A stretch of DNA of 64,000 nt from Pectinophora gossypiella (taxonomy: Eukaryota; Arthropoda; Insecta; Lepidoptera; Gelechiidae). The stretch lies in the NCBI RefSeq assembly GCF_024362695.1, contig NC_065413.1, positions 14,729,511-14,793,510 of the forward strand, written 5' to 3'. Made by a program: the position numbers and the translations under genes. Of the stretch, positions 22,130 through 33,199 are shown piece by piece. The notes below the pieces were generated by a model. The model saw nothing but the letters and a program-made list of their open reading frames with translations, ran no database searches and was not told where the DNA came from. Within the stretch, counting starts at the first letter, position 1. Each line of letters opens with the position of its first letter.

Positions 22130-22330
22130 TGAAAAAATCTCACACTGGTCCTGTGTGGCACCAGATTGCCTCTCAATTGGGGAGCGTGGGTTCAAACCTC
22201 GGTACTTGTACCTTATGTAAAATTCTTGTGCTTCGAAGGGTTTACGGTAGGTTTGCGCCTCTTGCAATAGAGCGTCGTGATAGAGTATGCTCTATACCTC
22301 AATCTAACCGGCATGTGTAAAGTCAGTAGG
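22130..22330 (+). repeat. Diverged SINE-like sequence
   Basis: A B-box-like GTGGGTTCAAACCTCGG is followed by a body with AGGGTTTACGG and ATAGAGCGTCGTGATAGAGT and TGCTCTATACC that echoes the GTGGTGGAGTATGCTCC segment of SINE-A. It is an old relative of SINE-A. Confidence 0.5.
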
Positions 22331-23925
22331 TACTATGACAGTTGTGTGTTTCTGGAAGTGTCATCGGCTATAGTTTGTTTTATGTATATTATACTATATT
22401 TCGAGAAATGTTAAAAATATGTAGCGAATCTGTAATCGAAATATTTGTATATTATCAGTTATGTTGAATATCTATGAATTCGAAATGAAAAAGAAATGGT
22501 AGGTATGCATTTGTGAGTCTCGTCCAGTATCTCTCTTGAGTTGTTTATTGTGATTGCTGTATAAAGGAAATCGAATTCACCTAGTTCCTGAAACATCGCG
22601 TTTCTATTGTTTTCTTTTTTTATCTATTTTTTGTATTTGCACCTTTGTAATGTAAGATGTTGTGTATATTTTGATTGGGGTTCGACTTGTCTTCGCTAAC
22701 CCCATTATTGTAACGCTATATGGGTACGGATTGGCGGAACTGTATACTTAATTACGATTTTATATAACCGTACCTAACACCAGTTGGAGTATATATTTGT
22801 ACATTTATTTGAGTTTAAAGAACAGTATACCTTTTATTTTCCGTCATAAAAGTTCATGCAACGTTAGAATTTAGGGTATTTCTTAAGACAAAACATACTA
22901 TAGGTATACGCGACAATTGTTACTTCTCCTAATGTATCTTCCCGACAAAATGAACTTATTTTTATATCAAATTTTTTGGTTCAGCCAAATACGTAGTTCC
23001 GCCAATCTCGGTGCATAGCTAGTAAAAGCAATATCGAGGTGAACACTCGCTACCAAATGAATACTTCCTTTTCATAATATAGAATAGTTTGGTAAATATT
23101 GCACGATATCGCACTGTGACATAGGATAGAAGATACTTCATACAGATACGTGCTTTGTGACTCTACCACTTTGAAAAGTTAGTGTTGTCTATTTGATTTT
23201 GAAAGCTCATATAACGCCACTACCCAGATAGTACGGGCAGTCTATTTATATAGAATTTTCTTTAATATATATGACGCTTTTAAATAATCCGTTTTATACG
23301 CGTCATTCGATTCTTTCATCATTGGTACCAGTAAAATTATAGATACCGTTGTTCTTCGTAATAGAATAGCTAAAACAAGGAGTAACTAATACCTACTACG
23401 TGCTAAAGTGAAAACAATCTTTTGTAATACTCGTTTAGCTGTTAATACATTAGGCAATAGGGACATTAGATAACAAAATTACAAATATCTGGCTCTCTTC
23501 TAAATTGAAATCTGTTATTGTAAGTGTACTTACTTACAATAAATTAGTTTACAAAATACAATGTATACTATTTAAGAGGGTACTTGAGGAAATACCTTGT
23601 TAAGTTGTCATACTAACTTGTGGTAGAGGCACTGATATTCCGTGACTAGTCATCAAGGGATAGACATGGTCCAGCTTCTGTACTCAATATAATTAAGCTG
23701 GTACACTGGGGTACACAACAACACATTAACTCATACTGGTCTCACGCAAGGCTTTGTAAGCCAACCGTATAGAAAAAATGAACAAAACCATTTCGTACGC
23801 ATCAAATGGGACTTAGACAAAGAATAGTGTAGTATTTCATGTGCAAGTATGGGAAATCTACAGATAACCAGCAGGAAATAAAGCTGTTTTGATTTGTTTT
23901 GCCGGGTTTTATTTTTTGTTCTATT
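22331..23925. other. AT-rich intergenic DNA, nothing recognised
   Basis: About 1.6 kb with only short frames on either strand. I found no repeat family shared with the rest of the window and no RNA gene signature. Confidence 0.5.
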
Positions 23926-23929
23926 TCAT

Positions 23930-24425
23930 AATCAGTTCCCCAGAATCCGTGGTACCGCTGTTCGTGGTGTCCAGTGCCGGTTTTAACTGTACCAGCGCCC
24001 TGGGCGAGATTTCTACGGCGCCCTGCAACTGCAATTCAAACCCATATGAAAAAAGAGAAAGCATATAATTAAAAAAATTAAAATACATAATTATTTATTA
24101 TAAAAATTTTACTTCTCTGGCCTTTCTATCAGCTCTCTTTTCAGCATCTCTTCTGCTGCGGCGCCCCTTTTATCCGGCGCCCTGGTCGATCGCCCAACCG
24201 CGCCCTACCCTAACACCGCTACTAGTGGTGTCACGGGTTCGAATCCTGGCACGGGCTCCACTGTATTCGACTTTATGCAGTCATGTTTGGATCGTAGATA
24301 ATTGAATTCACGTGTGGTTTCTAAGAATTGTGGCCGGTTAATGGCAATAGGTTCGCCCCCTATTATATGGGGAAGTGAGTGACTATGCACTTCTGCCTAC
24401 CCTTTCGGGATATAGGCATGATGCT
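23930..24425 (+). mobile_element. SINE-E interrupted by a hAT element
   Basis: Outside the hAT insertion the flanks read GAATCCGTGGTACCGCTGTT then ACGGGTTCGAATCCTGGC, an A-box/B-box spacing like a tRNA-derived head. The body continues with TGTATTCGAC, TTTGGATCGTAGATAATT and CCGGTTAATGGCAATAGG and then ATATAGGCATGATGCTATG. A piece of the tail (GGTTAACGGCAATAAACTCG) recurs at 31357. Confidence 0.6.
23972..24224. mobile_element. Small hAT-type element (253 bp) with 8 bp TSD
   Basis: The ends CAGTGCCGGTTTTA and, read inward on the right, TAGTAGCGGTGTTA match at most positions. The identical 8-mer GTGGTGTC flanks both sides (23964-23971 and 24225-24232). Subterminal GGCGCCCTG motifs are inverted on each side. 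It has no ORF. The flanking sequence joins into a tRNA-like SINE head, so the insertion is into a SINE. Confidence 0.82.
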
Positions 24426-25018
24426 ATGTTTCCCAGAAACGAAATCATATCTAACACTTCATGTTCGTAAATACAAACTAATTATAGCTTTTTTACTATT
24501 ATAATGATTTCACGGGTAAATAAGTAAATGTATGAGTGTAATTAGCGAATGAGAATAGTAGTGTCACGGAAAAGAAAAATCTCCCATGACTCAACTGGTA
24601 GTGCCTAGGGAAACAAAGGGATAATATAAGATCTCATATGATAAATATTTATTTAAAGGCTCATTATACAAAAATCACATCCTGAAAAAAGAAAAACATT
24701 GACATTTGGTAATTTCTGAACGCGAACTGTCAATGTCAAACAGTACCATAAAAACTCACTCGCTTCTCGCGCTGAAATTGTTATCTCTATCTCTTTCTAA
24801 CTTTTTAAAGATGATAGAGACAGTACATTAAAAGCCTGAGATTATTAAACAAAACTATAGTACCACTATAACCTCAAAGCCACACTGAGTACACGAGGGT
24901 TATCGTTGTATTTATTTGTGTAAAAAATATATAATTATTATTTTAGCCTTATATTAATATTAAAAATACATTGAATTACAAGCCTTGACTGTGTAGTGAA
25001 TATAAAGTAGATAAAACA

Positions 25019-28000
25019 ATGGGGAAGCGTAAAGGAAAATGTGTGAAGAAAAATACGGTGACTAAAGAGGCTTTGGAGCCCGAGCATTTGGTGAAGGCGC
25101 CTCACTCGTTCGTGATACACCGCGGCCACTGCAGCAAGGACCTTATAGACCTTACTAAGGATATTAGGAAGGTGATGGAACCCTTCACAGCGTCACAACT
25201 TAAGGTTAGTTGCGAGTCTCAATGCAATTTATACTTACTTTACTAATACTTTATTTATTTATACTGTATCTTCTTCTCTGTTGAGCTTACGAATGGAACT
25301 ATGGGACCAGAGTATGTTTGGGTATCAAATACTGGGTCCCACATAAAAAAATATGGCTTAAAACACTTATTATTATATTTTGCCGGACTATTATTACAAG
25401 GGCCTTCTATAATTTTTCTATCTAGTGAAATTCATTTATTTTTCAATGTATATAAATAGCATTTTTAGAAATTTAATGTAAATATTATATTGATGTAACA
25501 TGGATGTAACTCATATATTCGTCATCTGCCTAGTAATTGTAATATACCTAACAAATACCACACATCAGTAATTGTCCATCTTAATTTACAGGAAAGAAAG
25601 AAAAACACAATAAAGGACTACCTATCAGTGTCAGGGTATCTGCATGTGTCACACATGATCACGTTGACAGAGACGGAGCTCGGATCCTACATGAGGCTCG
25701 CTAGACTGCCCCGAGGACCGACTCTTACATTTCGACTACATAACGTAAGTTTCAATTTTGTTTTTTTATTGATTTGATTTTGTCATCGTCATAATAATAT
25801 GCGTCATACTTTTACAAAGGCACATTCTTTTGCCTATTGCACTCTTGACAGTAAAAAATTACATTGGATGGATGATTAGAGCGCCCTGTATATTTTGAAG
25901 GCAAAATCAATTTTACACTTTTCTTTTTTTTACTTATTTTTAATTTCCTATTGCTTTCAGTACAGTTTAGCTCGTGACGTGGTGTCATCCCTCCGTAAGC
26001 AGTATGTGATGATGAAGGCCTTTCAGAATGCTCCCCTCGTAGTCCTCAACTCCTTCTCTGGCGAAGGCATGCACATCAAATTGATGGCGACCATGTTTCA
26101 GAATATGTTCCCTACAATCAATATTACTACTGTAAGTATTCATCACTATATTAACACAGCGCGACGCACAAATAGAACTCCAACGTAACACTGTTGGATC
26201 CCTAGTCACACTGCAACTTGTTAACGGAGTACTATGCTCTGTTTGGTACTCCGAAACAACCCTCGCCGCCAAACTCTGTGCGTACCAGCGTTGCCAGACG
26301 TCCCGATTTTGGCGGGACAGGCTCAGTCCCGCTTTTCGGGAAAAACTCGACTGTGCGTGCAACATACTGAGAAAGCGCGGGCGGATGGCACAGACAAGTG
26401 TGGACTGGTCGCCTGAAAATAAGCGTATAATATAAAATAAGAGTATAATAAGCGCGCGCGAAAGAGAGAGGTGCGTCACGCAAGGTGCGTGCGACTGCTT
26501 ACTACATCTTCGCTTTCTCTTTCGCTCTTTTCTTCTCATTTGTTTATAAATTTCAATTTCGCGAGAACGTACGATTGCGTACGAAGGAACAACGAATTCC
26601 ATTTATTTTAGTGCTAAAAGATGAATATTCAAAAAGTTTTTATTATATAATTTTTTTACTATGTCGCGATTTCGACTTTTCCCGCTTTTTTCACTAAAAA
26701 CTTCCAAAATCCCGACTTGGCAAAAATAAATATCTGGCAACCCTGGTGCGTACGAGTGAGATAGACAAGATCCAGCGCGCGCTCTTTACATCTTGCGGAC
26801 TGAAATGGGTACGCAAATCGGCGGTGGGGTAATAATGGAGCTTGTATCAGTGCGAGGAGAGTGTCCTTTGTATACATAATATTATTGTTACGCACCTTCA
26901 AATCGAAGTTCGATTTTGTGTCTTCAGAGCCTATCACATGGACTAGGAGATTTAACACATTGACAGTCCCCATACAAAATGTTTCGACTTCCTTGTAAGT
27001 CCTGCATATTACTTAAATTTTTATATGTCCTGTTAAAAACGTAAATAATAATAAATGCGTTCTAAACACTTCACAATACCTATTGAGTGCAGTAGCATTC
27101 ATCAAACATACTAACACCATACATAAAATACAAACCTTTGCTAAGTTACCCGGGATCCAAGTGGAGCACCCGCCCTTAGTGACCCACGTATGGGTCACGG
27201 ACGTATGGAGCTATCATGACCCGTATATGGATCATTGGACTGCCAACGTGTTAAAGGAGTCGCTATCGCCGGACACGGTGAAGAGGACATGATCATAATT
27301 ATTGTTCATTCTTATGTGCTAAGTGTACCTACTCCATTTGTCCCCCTCTCGGAGAACGTTCCACTGGGTTATGAGCTGACCAGGCCGACCTGGAAATCTT
27401 TAAATAGACTCCGCACACAGGTTGGCCGAAGTAAAGATAACCTGTCCCGGTGGGGCTTTCTTAACGGATCGGACCTGAGCTGCGTGTGTGGTGTTACGCC
27501 ACAGACTATGGCTCATCCAACATCTTGCCCCGCGTGCCCTGATACCTGTACGCGAGAGGAGCTGATGAATGCCACCGAAAATGCTGTCCGAGTGGCAAAA
27601 TACTATGCTGAAAAAATCTGAATGCCATCGAAACGATAAAAATTTTGAACTTGTCACTTTGTAGGTGAAACTGAAGAACATTCGTCGGTGTGTGCTTATG
27701 AACTACAACCCCACAACAAAGCTTATTGACATGCGCCATTACGTGATTAGAGCTACGCCTGTTGGACTTAACAAGGGCACCAAGAAGGTCAGTTCATCTT
27801 TTCTACATTCTTCTTCTATCGTGTGGGTTGTGAGGTGCATTACCAACCTCATCAACCCTGGTGTCAGGGTTACTATTGACCCGCCAACCAAAGGCCAAAC
27901 TCATGTAACGACTACATACTTACATCAGTAAGTAGTAACCAGGACCAACGGCTTAACGTGTCTTCCAAAACGCGGATCGGTGATCAGCCTGTAATGTCCT

Positions 28001-31000
28001 ATCCGAACTAGGGATCACAAAGTGATTTTTGTGATATGTCCCCACCGGGATTCGAACCCGGAACCTCCGGATCGTGAGCCCAACGCTCAACCACTGGACC
28101 ACGGAGGCCGTTACGGGAACCACTGGTCTATACGAATACCGCCTCAAGTGTGGTTGTATTAATAGATGGTACTGGTGGATGGGTACCGGTGGTATAATGG
28201 TTAACACGCTCGTCCCGGCTTGACAAGAGCAGCGGGTTCAAGTCCCGTGCGAGTCAGATTTGTTTTTATTTTAATTTTATCTTTGTTCATTATTAATGGC
28301 AAGAATTACCATGTTAATAAGTAATACCGTACCACAGCGTCAAGAACTGAGAGCGGGCAGAGCCTTGCCAAAGGTGACGACAGAACTCTATACTGTAGCA
28401 TCTGTATCGAAGAACCTGTCAATAAAGATTATTTTGTTCTTATTCCTTTTTCAGATGGTGCAAGGAAAAATACCCAATCTGAACAAATGTAAAGATATGT
28501 CCGAATTCTTTGACAAGTAAGTACGTTTGTGCTGTTTTCTTGAAGATAAATAATCCCTAATGCAGTGGGCAAACAATTATTCAGAAGATAACTTGAAGCC
28601 ACTTTTGATACGAATTCCTAACATGCTAACAAAGAGTGGAAATATCTGCCGTCTTCTGTATTTCCGAATGCATGAATAGGCACCTTCTGGGCGTGCTAGC
28701 TCCATCTTAGGCCTCGTCAATGCCTTTGGGCAAGTCTGGGGCCAAGAGCAAGCCCATGAAAGGTAAAAAAAAAAACATGTATGGTGACAGGTCAACCCAT
28801 CGCCCATATTAGAATACAACCGCTCTGTCGGTTTTTACGACGCTGCCGTTAAGATAAGCGGCTGAACGTGTTTTATGTTTTTATTCGCTCCCCAGCGCGC
28901 TGAATCTTACTGTGATATCGCAGATTCGAATCCAGCTCGGACTCTAAACCAATGATTTTGTCTTGTTTGGATTATAAATAATTATCATGGGCTCAGCGGT
29001 AGTCGAACCGACGGAAAACAAAGTGAGATATCCCAGATACCCGAGCAATGCATTTTGTAAATAGGTCTAACCTAACCTATATTGAGATGGTTTTCCTTTT
29101 GAGTTGGAAGAGGTTGGCAGTCCCTTCGTAAAAGACTGGTCGAATCTTCAAGTTAGGTAGGCGCATCCCCTGAAAACGATATAACGCTAGGGTGATTTAT
29201 TTATTTACATAAATATATAGGTGGTGGGTGATGATTATATAGTTACGTCTGTTCTGTTCAGAGCCGGAATGCTATCGGAGAGCGAGTTCGAAGACGACCC
29301 CAACGCGCAGATAGTGCTCCCGCAGACGCTGGCCAGCCGCGGCGCCGCACAAGACTCCAAGTCTGCCATCCGACTGTACGAACTCGGACCCAGGATCTCC
29401 ATGCAACTTATAAAGGTAAAACACCCATCAACCCACAGCACTCACGAACCCACCACAGCCATGAACCCACAACATCCTTGAACTCACAACACGCACCAAC
29501 AACAAGAACACCAACAAAATACAAGTTATAAGAACGGCAGATGATTAGAATCTTTAAAGCCATACATAGTGAATAGGTATTTAAATGCTAGGTAAGCATG
29601 CTCCACCTTAATCTTCATTTATCATCAGATGAGATTGTGATATCTACTAAAGCTGGTTTTTAGTTTAGGGTTTCATCACTTATTTATATAGTATACAGGG
29701 TGTTAGTGACATCGTAACGAATACTGAGGAGGATGATTCAGACCATGATTCTGAGTTAATATCAAGTGAAATTTCCGTCGCAAAATTCATGAAATTTTTT
29801 GTGTTTTTACCGACTTCAAAAAAGAAGGAGGTTCTCAATTCGACCGTATATATTTTTTTTTATGTTTGTTCGGGCATAACTTCGTCGTCATTTACTTGGC
29901 ACTTGAAAATACGTACCTATTTATTACTATGTGCGAAGTAAATTTATTTATTGCTTTTTAGTTTTGCGTTTGAAGTCGGTTTCTTTTGTTAAACATATTT
30001 TTGCGACGGATAATTCCACTTGATATCACCTCAGAAACGTGGTCTGTATCATCCCTCAGAGTTTTCGTTACGATGTCACTAATTGTATATACGTTTATCA
30101 AAAGGGTTTCGTCGCCGAAACAGTTTGAGGACCACTGATCTAATACATCTGACTGTACTTTTAAGAACTATTATAATATGTGAATGATTTATTTTTATTT
30201 ATTTATTTATTTATTTTGAGGAAGACTTACGGCCATATACATTTTCTAAAATAATAAGCAGATAATAACTAAAGGCTAATTACAAGTCTCCACCTAATAG
30301 TGGCTAAGTTATTTACCCTTTTACAATGATAAAGATCAAGAATTAAGTAAAGTAGGTTAAAGCAGGTTAAGTAAGGTAGGTACAAACATATGACGTTCTC
30401 AAACTAGGGCTAATAATAATGATTATAATTGCCTTCGTTTTAGGTAGAAGATGGACTAATGGATGGAGAAGTATTGTTCCACGAGTTGGTCGAGAAGACA
30501 GAAGACGAGAAAGCGCTCATTAAGAAAAAGAGGGAAGAAAAGAGGTTAGTTTTATTTTTGCCCGATAGCTTTTTATTTTTTTCGGAAATGACTAATTAGG
30601 GACATTCACACTGCGCATGTGTGTCGCTTTTCCCTTTGTAATAAAGCTGCTATTTGAACCGGCGTGCGTGTATGAAACGATTGATGAATGTGGAGGAAGC
30701 AAGAGAATTATGTCAGGATCGAAGCAAATTCAATTCCATAGTCTGCTTACCCCGGTGGGAAATAGGCGTCAGTTTATGTATGTATGTATGTTAATGTTCT
30801 GTTTTGTACATTTAAGTGTTATTTTAGATAATTGATATCACAATGGTGCTAATTCCTGTAGATACCATCTAATTTTATGTTAAGTTATATCTGTCATTTT
30901 CTTATCCGCCGAAAAGGAAAGGGACGGGTAGTCGACAAGCATAAAATTTATGGAACACACGTCAATTTTATGCACAAATCTAAAACAACCTTATAAAAAT

Positions 31001-33197
31001 TTTACATTAGCTAATAACCCGACAGAATTAAGTTGACAGCACACGTCAAACGGTTTGCATACCAGCGAGATACCTTTTTGATTCGCCCGGGTTATTCATT
31101 CATTTACTCATTCTTCCTAAATTTAAGAGCTGTCAATCATCCGTCCCATTCCTTTTTGGTGGATAAGAAAATGACAGGTATAGGTAACTTATTAGGAGGT
31201 GTCTGCAGGAATCGAGGCCATTATTTCCAGGACTTTTTACCCGGTCTTCTTCTTATCGTGTGGGTTGTGAGGTGGAATACTAGCCCCATCAACCCTGGTG
31301 TCAGGGTTACTATTGAGCCGCCAAAGGCCCCTGACACCCGATACCCGGTTTTTACCCGGTTAACGGCAATAAACTCGCCCCCTATTACGTAGGTCTTAAA
31401 CATAGCCTATTCCTTTCCGACTACTTCAGTTACTACTTACTGATGTAAGTACAGTCATGAGCAATATAATGTACCCACTTTAGGACTCTGTCGCACTTAC
31501 ATATTTGACATTTAGCGAGACTTACAGTCCCAAAAAAGTTAATGTGACATGGTACCAAAGTGTATACATATTAATGCTCGTGACCGTACGTAGATGTTAC
31601 AGGAGTCATGTCAGGAGCCTTTGGCGGCTCAATAATAACCCTGATACTGGGGTTGATGGGGGTAATCCACCTCATAACCCACTCGATAGAAGATTTTAGT
31701 CTTAAAATGAACACAAATTTTCAGACGACAGAAGGAAAAACGAAAAGCACAGCAAGAAGAGAATGTCAAACGCAAGTTGGAAAAGAAGGAGGAGCTCAAA
31801 CAGAAGGCACTTGAAGGCATCAAGAAGAAGCAGGAACAGACTGAAAGCCAGAGGTAAGTAGAATACAAACTGGAAAGGATTTCTTAATTAAAACATATAC
31901 AAAAGGATAGAAGCATAGGAAAGTGCGAAGAGGTGCTGACAGTGGTTTAACCCTTATTGATGAAAACCCGAATGAATGATTTGAATGTTGCCTCTAGGTT
32001 AATGGAGCTAGCGGCGGCGGAGTCCCAGACTGCCGATATGGATGAAGACGATGATGATGATGCGGAGTACTATAGGAAGGAAGTCGGCGCTGAGCCGGAG
32101 AAAGGTAAACAATATTGGAATATTCAAGAACACCATTTTCCAAACTATGGGCATAGAAAAATCATCACTAATTTAAGAGCCACGCTCTTGTTGGTGTAGC
32201 ATTCTCCTTTATTGTCTATCAAAGGCCTATTCTTTCACATCCTTATAAAACACGATGTTCGCCTTAATCTGTTCCATGTAAGCTCTTCAAAGAATAATGT
32301 TATATAATTTTTATTCTATGGCCCCACACTACATCTTCTCATAACCAACTTGGGATCCCAAGGTTGGTGAAGAGTTAGGACATTCCACGTGGATCACCAG
32401 ATTGTCCGAAAGTTAGATAGTCGGTCCCGGCTACTATTTACTTTAGTATGCAGTCGTTACACGGGCGGGACTTGTAAGGGGCATTTGGCGGCTCAATATA
32501 ATCCCTAGCTCCAGGGTTGATGTAGTCGGTCATTGGTCTCACCACCGACTCGGTACGTTTGCATTATAGTACACTGCTAGGGAGTGGAATTCTTTGCAGT
32601 CTTCTGTATTTCCGAATGCATATAACGCGGGTGCTATCAAGGCCAGAGTGAACAGGCACCTTCTGGGCGAGCTCGCTCCACCTAAGGCCTCGAAAAAGCT
32701 ATCGGGCAAATCTGGGGCAAAGAGCAAACCCATCAAAGGTAAAAAAAATAATAGTAATACTCTACAGATTTAGTACTCATAATTATGTTGCGTTGTTTTC
32801 AGATTTGTTCACCAAAAATCCTAGAAAAAGGAAAGCAGACGATGACGGCACAGCCCGTGGCTTCAAAAAAGTAAGGTTAGATAAAAAACTACAGAAAAAA
32901 TATCAGAAAAACCAAGATGGTGGCAAAGTTCAACATAACCAAGAAGGTAACAGGAGGTTCCAGAACAAAGACGGGAATAGAAAGTTCCAGAGAGCTCAAG
33001 ACGGGAACAAAAAGTTCCAAAGAGGTCAAGACGGGAACAAAAAGTTCCAGAGAGGACAAGACGGGAACAAGAAGTTCCAGAGAGGTCAAGACGGGAACAG
33101 GAGGTTCCAGAGAGGTCAAGACAAGAACAAGAAATTCTCTAGAAGTCAAGATGGAAACAAAAAACGAACGAAAGGCAAAGGGAAGGGCAGAAAATGA
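25019..33197 (+). CDS. PPAN: Peter Pan (PPAN/Ssf1-type) ribosome biogenesis protein, 10 exons
   Basis: Exons 25019-25204, 25592-25744, 25961-26131, 27665-27787, 28455-28516, 29262-29415, 30444-30544, 31725-31853, 31998-32104 and 32803-33197 join in frame to 526 aa. PPAN/Ssf1 is a nucleolar Brix-domain protein needed for 27S pre-rRNA processing and 60S subunit assembly. The start MGKRKGKCVKK and HSFVIHRG match the family. The Brix domain runs from about residue 29 to 300 and includes the conserved VVLNSFSG, YNPTTKLIDMRHYVIR and SESEFEDDP/ALRLYELGPRISMQLIK-type blocks. An acidic stretch (DEDDDDDAEYYRKE) and a Lys-rich tail follow. Exon 10 adds a run of about eight QDGNKKFQRG-like decapeptides not typical of vertebrate orthologues (about 473 aa). 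Exon 6 is placed at 29262 because only that acceptor keeps frame with exon 5; an upstream AG at 29220 does not. AATAAA lies just after the stop. Confidence 0.95.
26286..26745. mobile_element. hAT-type MITE (460 bp) with 8 bp TSD, PPAN intron 3
   Basis: Left end CAGCGTTGCCAGA and inward right end CAGGGTTGCCAGA are hAT-like. The identical 8-mer GTGCGTAC flanks it (26278-26285 and 26746-26753). Subterminal TCCCGA/TCCCGC motifs occur at both ends. No transposase frame is present. Confidence 0.9.
27345..27621 (+). pseudogene. LINE polymerase C-terminal fragment
   Basis: The plus strand reads TWKSLNRLRTQVGRSKDNL, then CVCGVTPQTMAHPTSCPACP, then NATENAVRVAKYYAEKI and stop. It is the zinc-knuckle-like end of a CR1/jockey-type polymerase. 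The same family is at 47030-47215 and, in part, 63925-64000. It sits in PPAN intron 3, 43 bp before exon 4. Confidence 0.75.
27809..28115 (-). mobile_element. SINE-C, antisense copy
   Basis: On the minus strand the tRNA-like head (GGCCTCCGTGGTCCAGTGG ... B-box GGTTCGAATCCCGG) is followed by the family body with CACTTTGTGATCCC, AGGACATTACAGG, GACACGTTAAGCCGTTGG, CTCAATAGTAACCCTGACAC and the end CTCACAACCCACACGAT. The 3' end lies 22 nt past the PPAN exon 4 donor. Confidence 0.85.
28173..28255 (+). mobile_element. tRNA-like short SINE or tRNA pseudogene
   Basis: GTGGTATAATGGTTAACACG (A-box like) and AGCGGGTTCAAGTCCCG (B-box and T-arm) have tRNA spacing, but the would-be acceptor strands do not pair and the 3' side runs into a T-rich tail. 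I therefore do not call a functional tRNA. Confidence 0.6.
28620..28775 (+). repeat. LINE 3'-end fragment, copy 1
   Basis: CTTCTGTATTTCCGAATGCA, then AATAGGCACCTTCTGGGCG and GGGCAAGTCTGGGGCCAAGA, then an A-run. It parallels 32575-32745. In the better copy the sequence reads EWNSLQSSVFPNAYN and VNRHLLGELAPP, a common LINE polymerase C-terminus, followed by a lysine-coding stretch and poly-A. Confidence 0.6.
28900..29190 (+). mobile_element. Diverged SINE-B copy
   Basis: It has ATCGCAGATTCGAATCCAGC (B-box), ATCATGGGCTCAGCGG, and ATCCCAGATACCCGAGCAAT then TCTAACCTAACC, in the SINE-B order. The head's 5' half is not recognisable. It lies in PPAN intron 5 about 70 nt before exon 6. Confidence 0.6.
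29696..30090. mobile_element. MITE2 copy split by a nested 172 bp MITE
   Basis: The left half (GTGTTAGTGACATCGTAACG to GTCGCAAAATTCATG) and right half (TTGCGACGGATAATTCCACT to TTCGTTACGATGTCACTAA) are inverted arms of one palindromic element. Bases 29809-29980 interrupt them. Confidence 0.8.
29809..29980. mobile_element. MITE with ACCGACTTCAAA terminal inverted repeats
   Basis: It begins ACCGACTTCAAAAAAG and ends GTTTGAAGTCGGT, exact inverted ends of 12 bp. It is inserted near the centre of a MITE2 copy and has no ORF. Confidence 0.82.
30190..30430. repeat. LINE-tail-like sequence, antisense
   Basis: A run of TTTATTTATTTATTTATTT leads into AT-rich non-coding sequence. The same T-rich opening occurs at 10582 and 52629. 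This looks like the reverse complement of a LINE or SINE (AAATA)n tail. It precedes PPAN exon 7. Confidence 0.4.
30635..30790 (+). repeat. Repeat shared in inverted orientation with 48145-48262
   Basis: CCGGCGTGCGTGTATGAAAC, GATTGATGAATGTGGAGGAA and TCTGCTTACCCCGGTGGGAA here read as their complement at 48150-48260. Two copies in opposite orientation within one window mark a dispersed family of unknown class. Confidence 0.65.
30842..31222 (+). mobile_element. MITE1 copy, full length
   Basis: It has both terminal repeats (AATGGTGCTAATTCCTGTAG and TGCAGGAATCGAGGCCATT) and the internal GGAACACACGTCAATTTTA and TGATTCGCCCGGGTTATTC blocks. It sits in PPAN intron 7. Confidence 0.88.
31249..31400 (-). 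repeat. SINE-C 3' fragment plus SINE-E tail
   Basis: Bases 31249-31340 are the antisense 3' part of SINE-C (ATCGTGTGGGTTGTGAGGTG ... ATTGAGCCGCCAAAGGCC). They are followed by a tail related to SINE-E (GGTTAACGGCAATAAACTCG). It begins 27 bp after a MITE1 copy. Confidence 0.65.
31450..31588 (+). mobile_element. MITE3 copy
   Basis: It is bounded by TACAGTCATGAGCAATATAA and ATTAATGCTCGTGACCGTA and contains the family core (GACTCTGTCGCACTTACATA ... AAAGTTAATGTGACATGG). Confidence 0.88.
31605..31692 (+). repeat. SINE-C 3' fragment, sense
   Basis: GTCATGTCAGGAGCCTTTGG, CGGCTCAATAATAACCCTGA and CCACCTCATAACCCACTCGA form the 3' third of SINE-C. It ends 33 nt before PPAN exon 8. Confidence 0.75.
32165..32330 (-). 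pseudogene. RTE-type LINE C-terminal fragment
   Basis: The minus strand contains the complement of TTTAAGAGCCACGCTCTTG and CTATCAAAGGCC, matching 52255-52440 and 54470-54650. Those copies read EWKMLHRQERGS and stop, an RTE-like tail. Confidence 0.6.
32450..32750 (+). repeat. SINE-C scrap followed by LINE 3'-end fragment, copy 2
   Basis: Bases 32470-32530 echo SINE-C (GGGGCATTTGGCGGCTCAAT). From about 32560 the plus strand reads EWNSLQSSVFPNAYN then AIKARVNRHLLGELAPP, a standard LINE polymerase C-terminus, and ends in an A-rich tail at about 32748. Copy 1 is at 28620-28775 in an earlier intron of the same gene. Confidence 0.7.
32935..33150 (+). repeat. Coding minisatellite: 30 bp repeat in PPAN exon 10
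   Basis: About seven to eight tandem 30 bp units, each containing CAAGACGGGAACAAAAAGTT with CCAGAGAGGT variants, encode the decapeptide QDGNKKFQRG with K/R exchanges. The array is in frame and adds about 75 residues of basic low-complexity tail. Confidence 0.93.
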
Positions 33198-33199
33198 TA

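Noticed and set aside
25985..26602. Minus-strand frame of 205 codons
   Set aside because: It covers PPAN exon 3 in antisense and a hAT MITE; the protein shows no domain and combines unrelated pieces.
28173..28255. Possible functional tRNA
   Set aside because: T-arm and A-box look good but there is no acceptor stem or discriminator, and the 3' flank is not a simple T-run terminator after a mature end.
29221..29261. Earlier start of PPAN exon 6 at the AG ending at 29220
   Set aside because: It would not keep frame with exon 5 (ends in phase 2) and would add residues that orthologues lack; the AG at 29260-29261 fits exactly.
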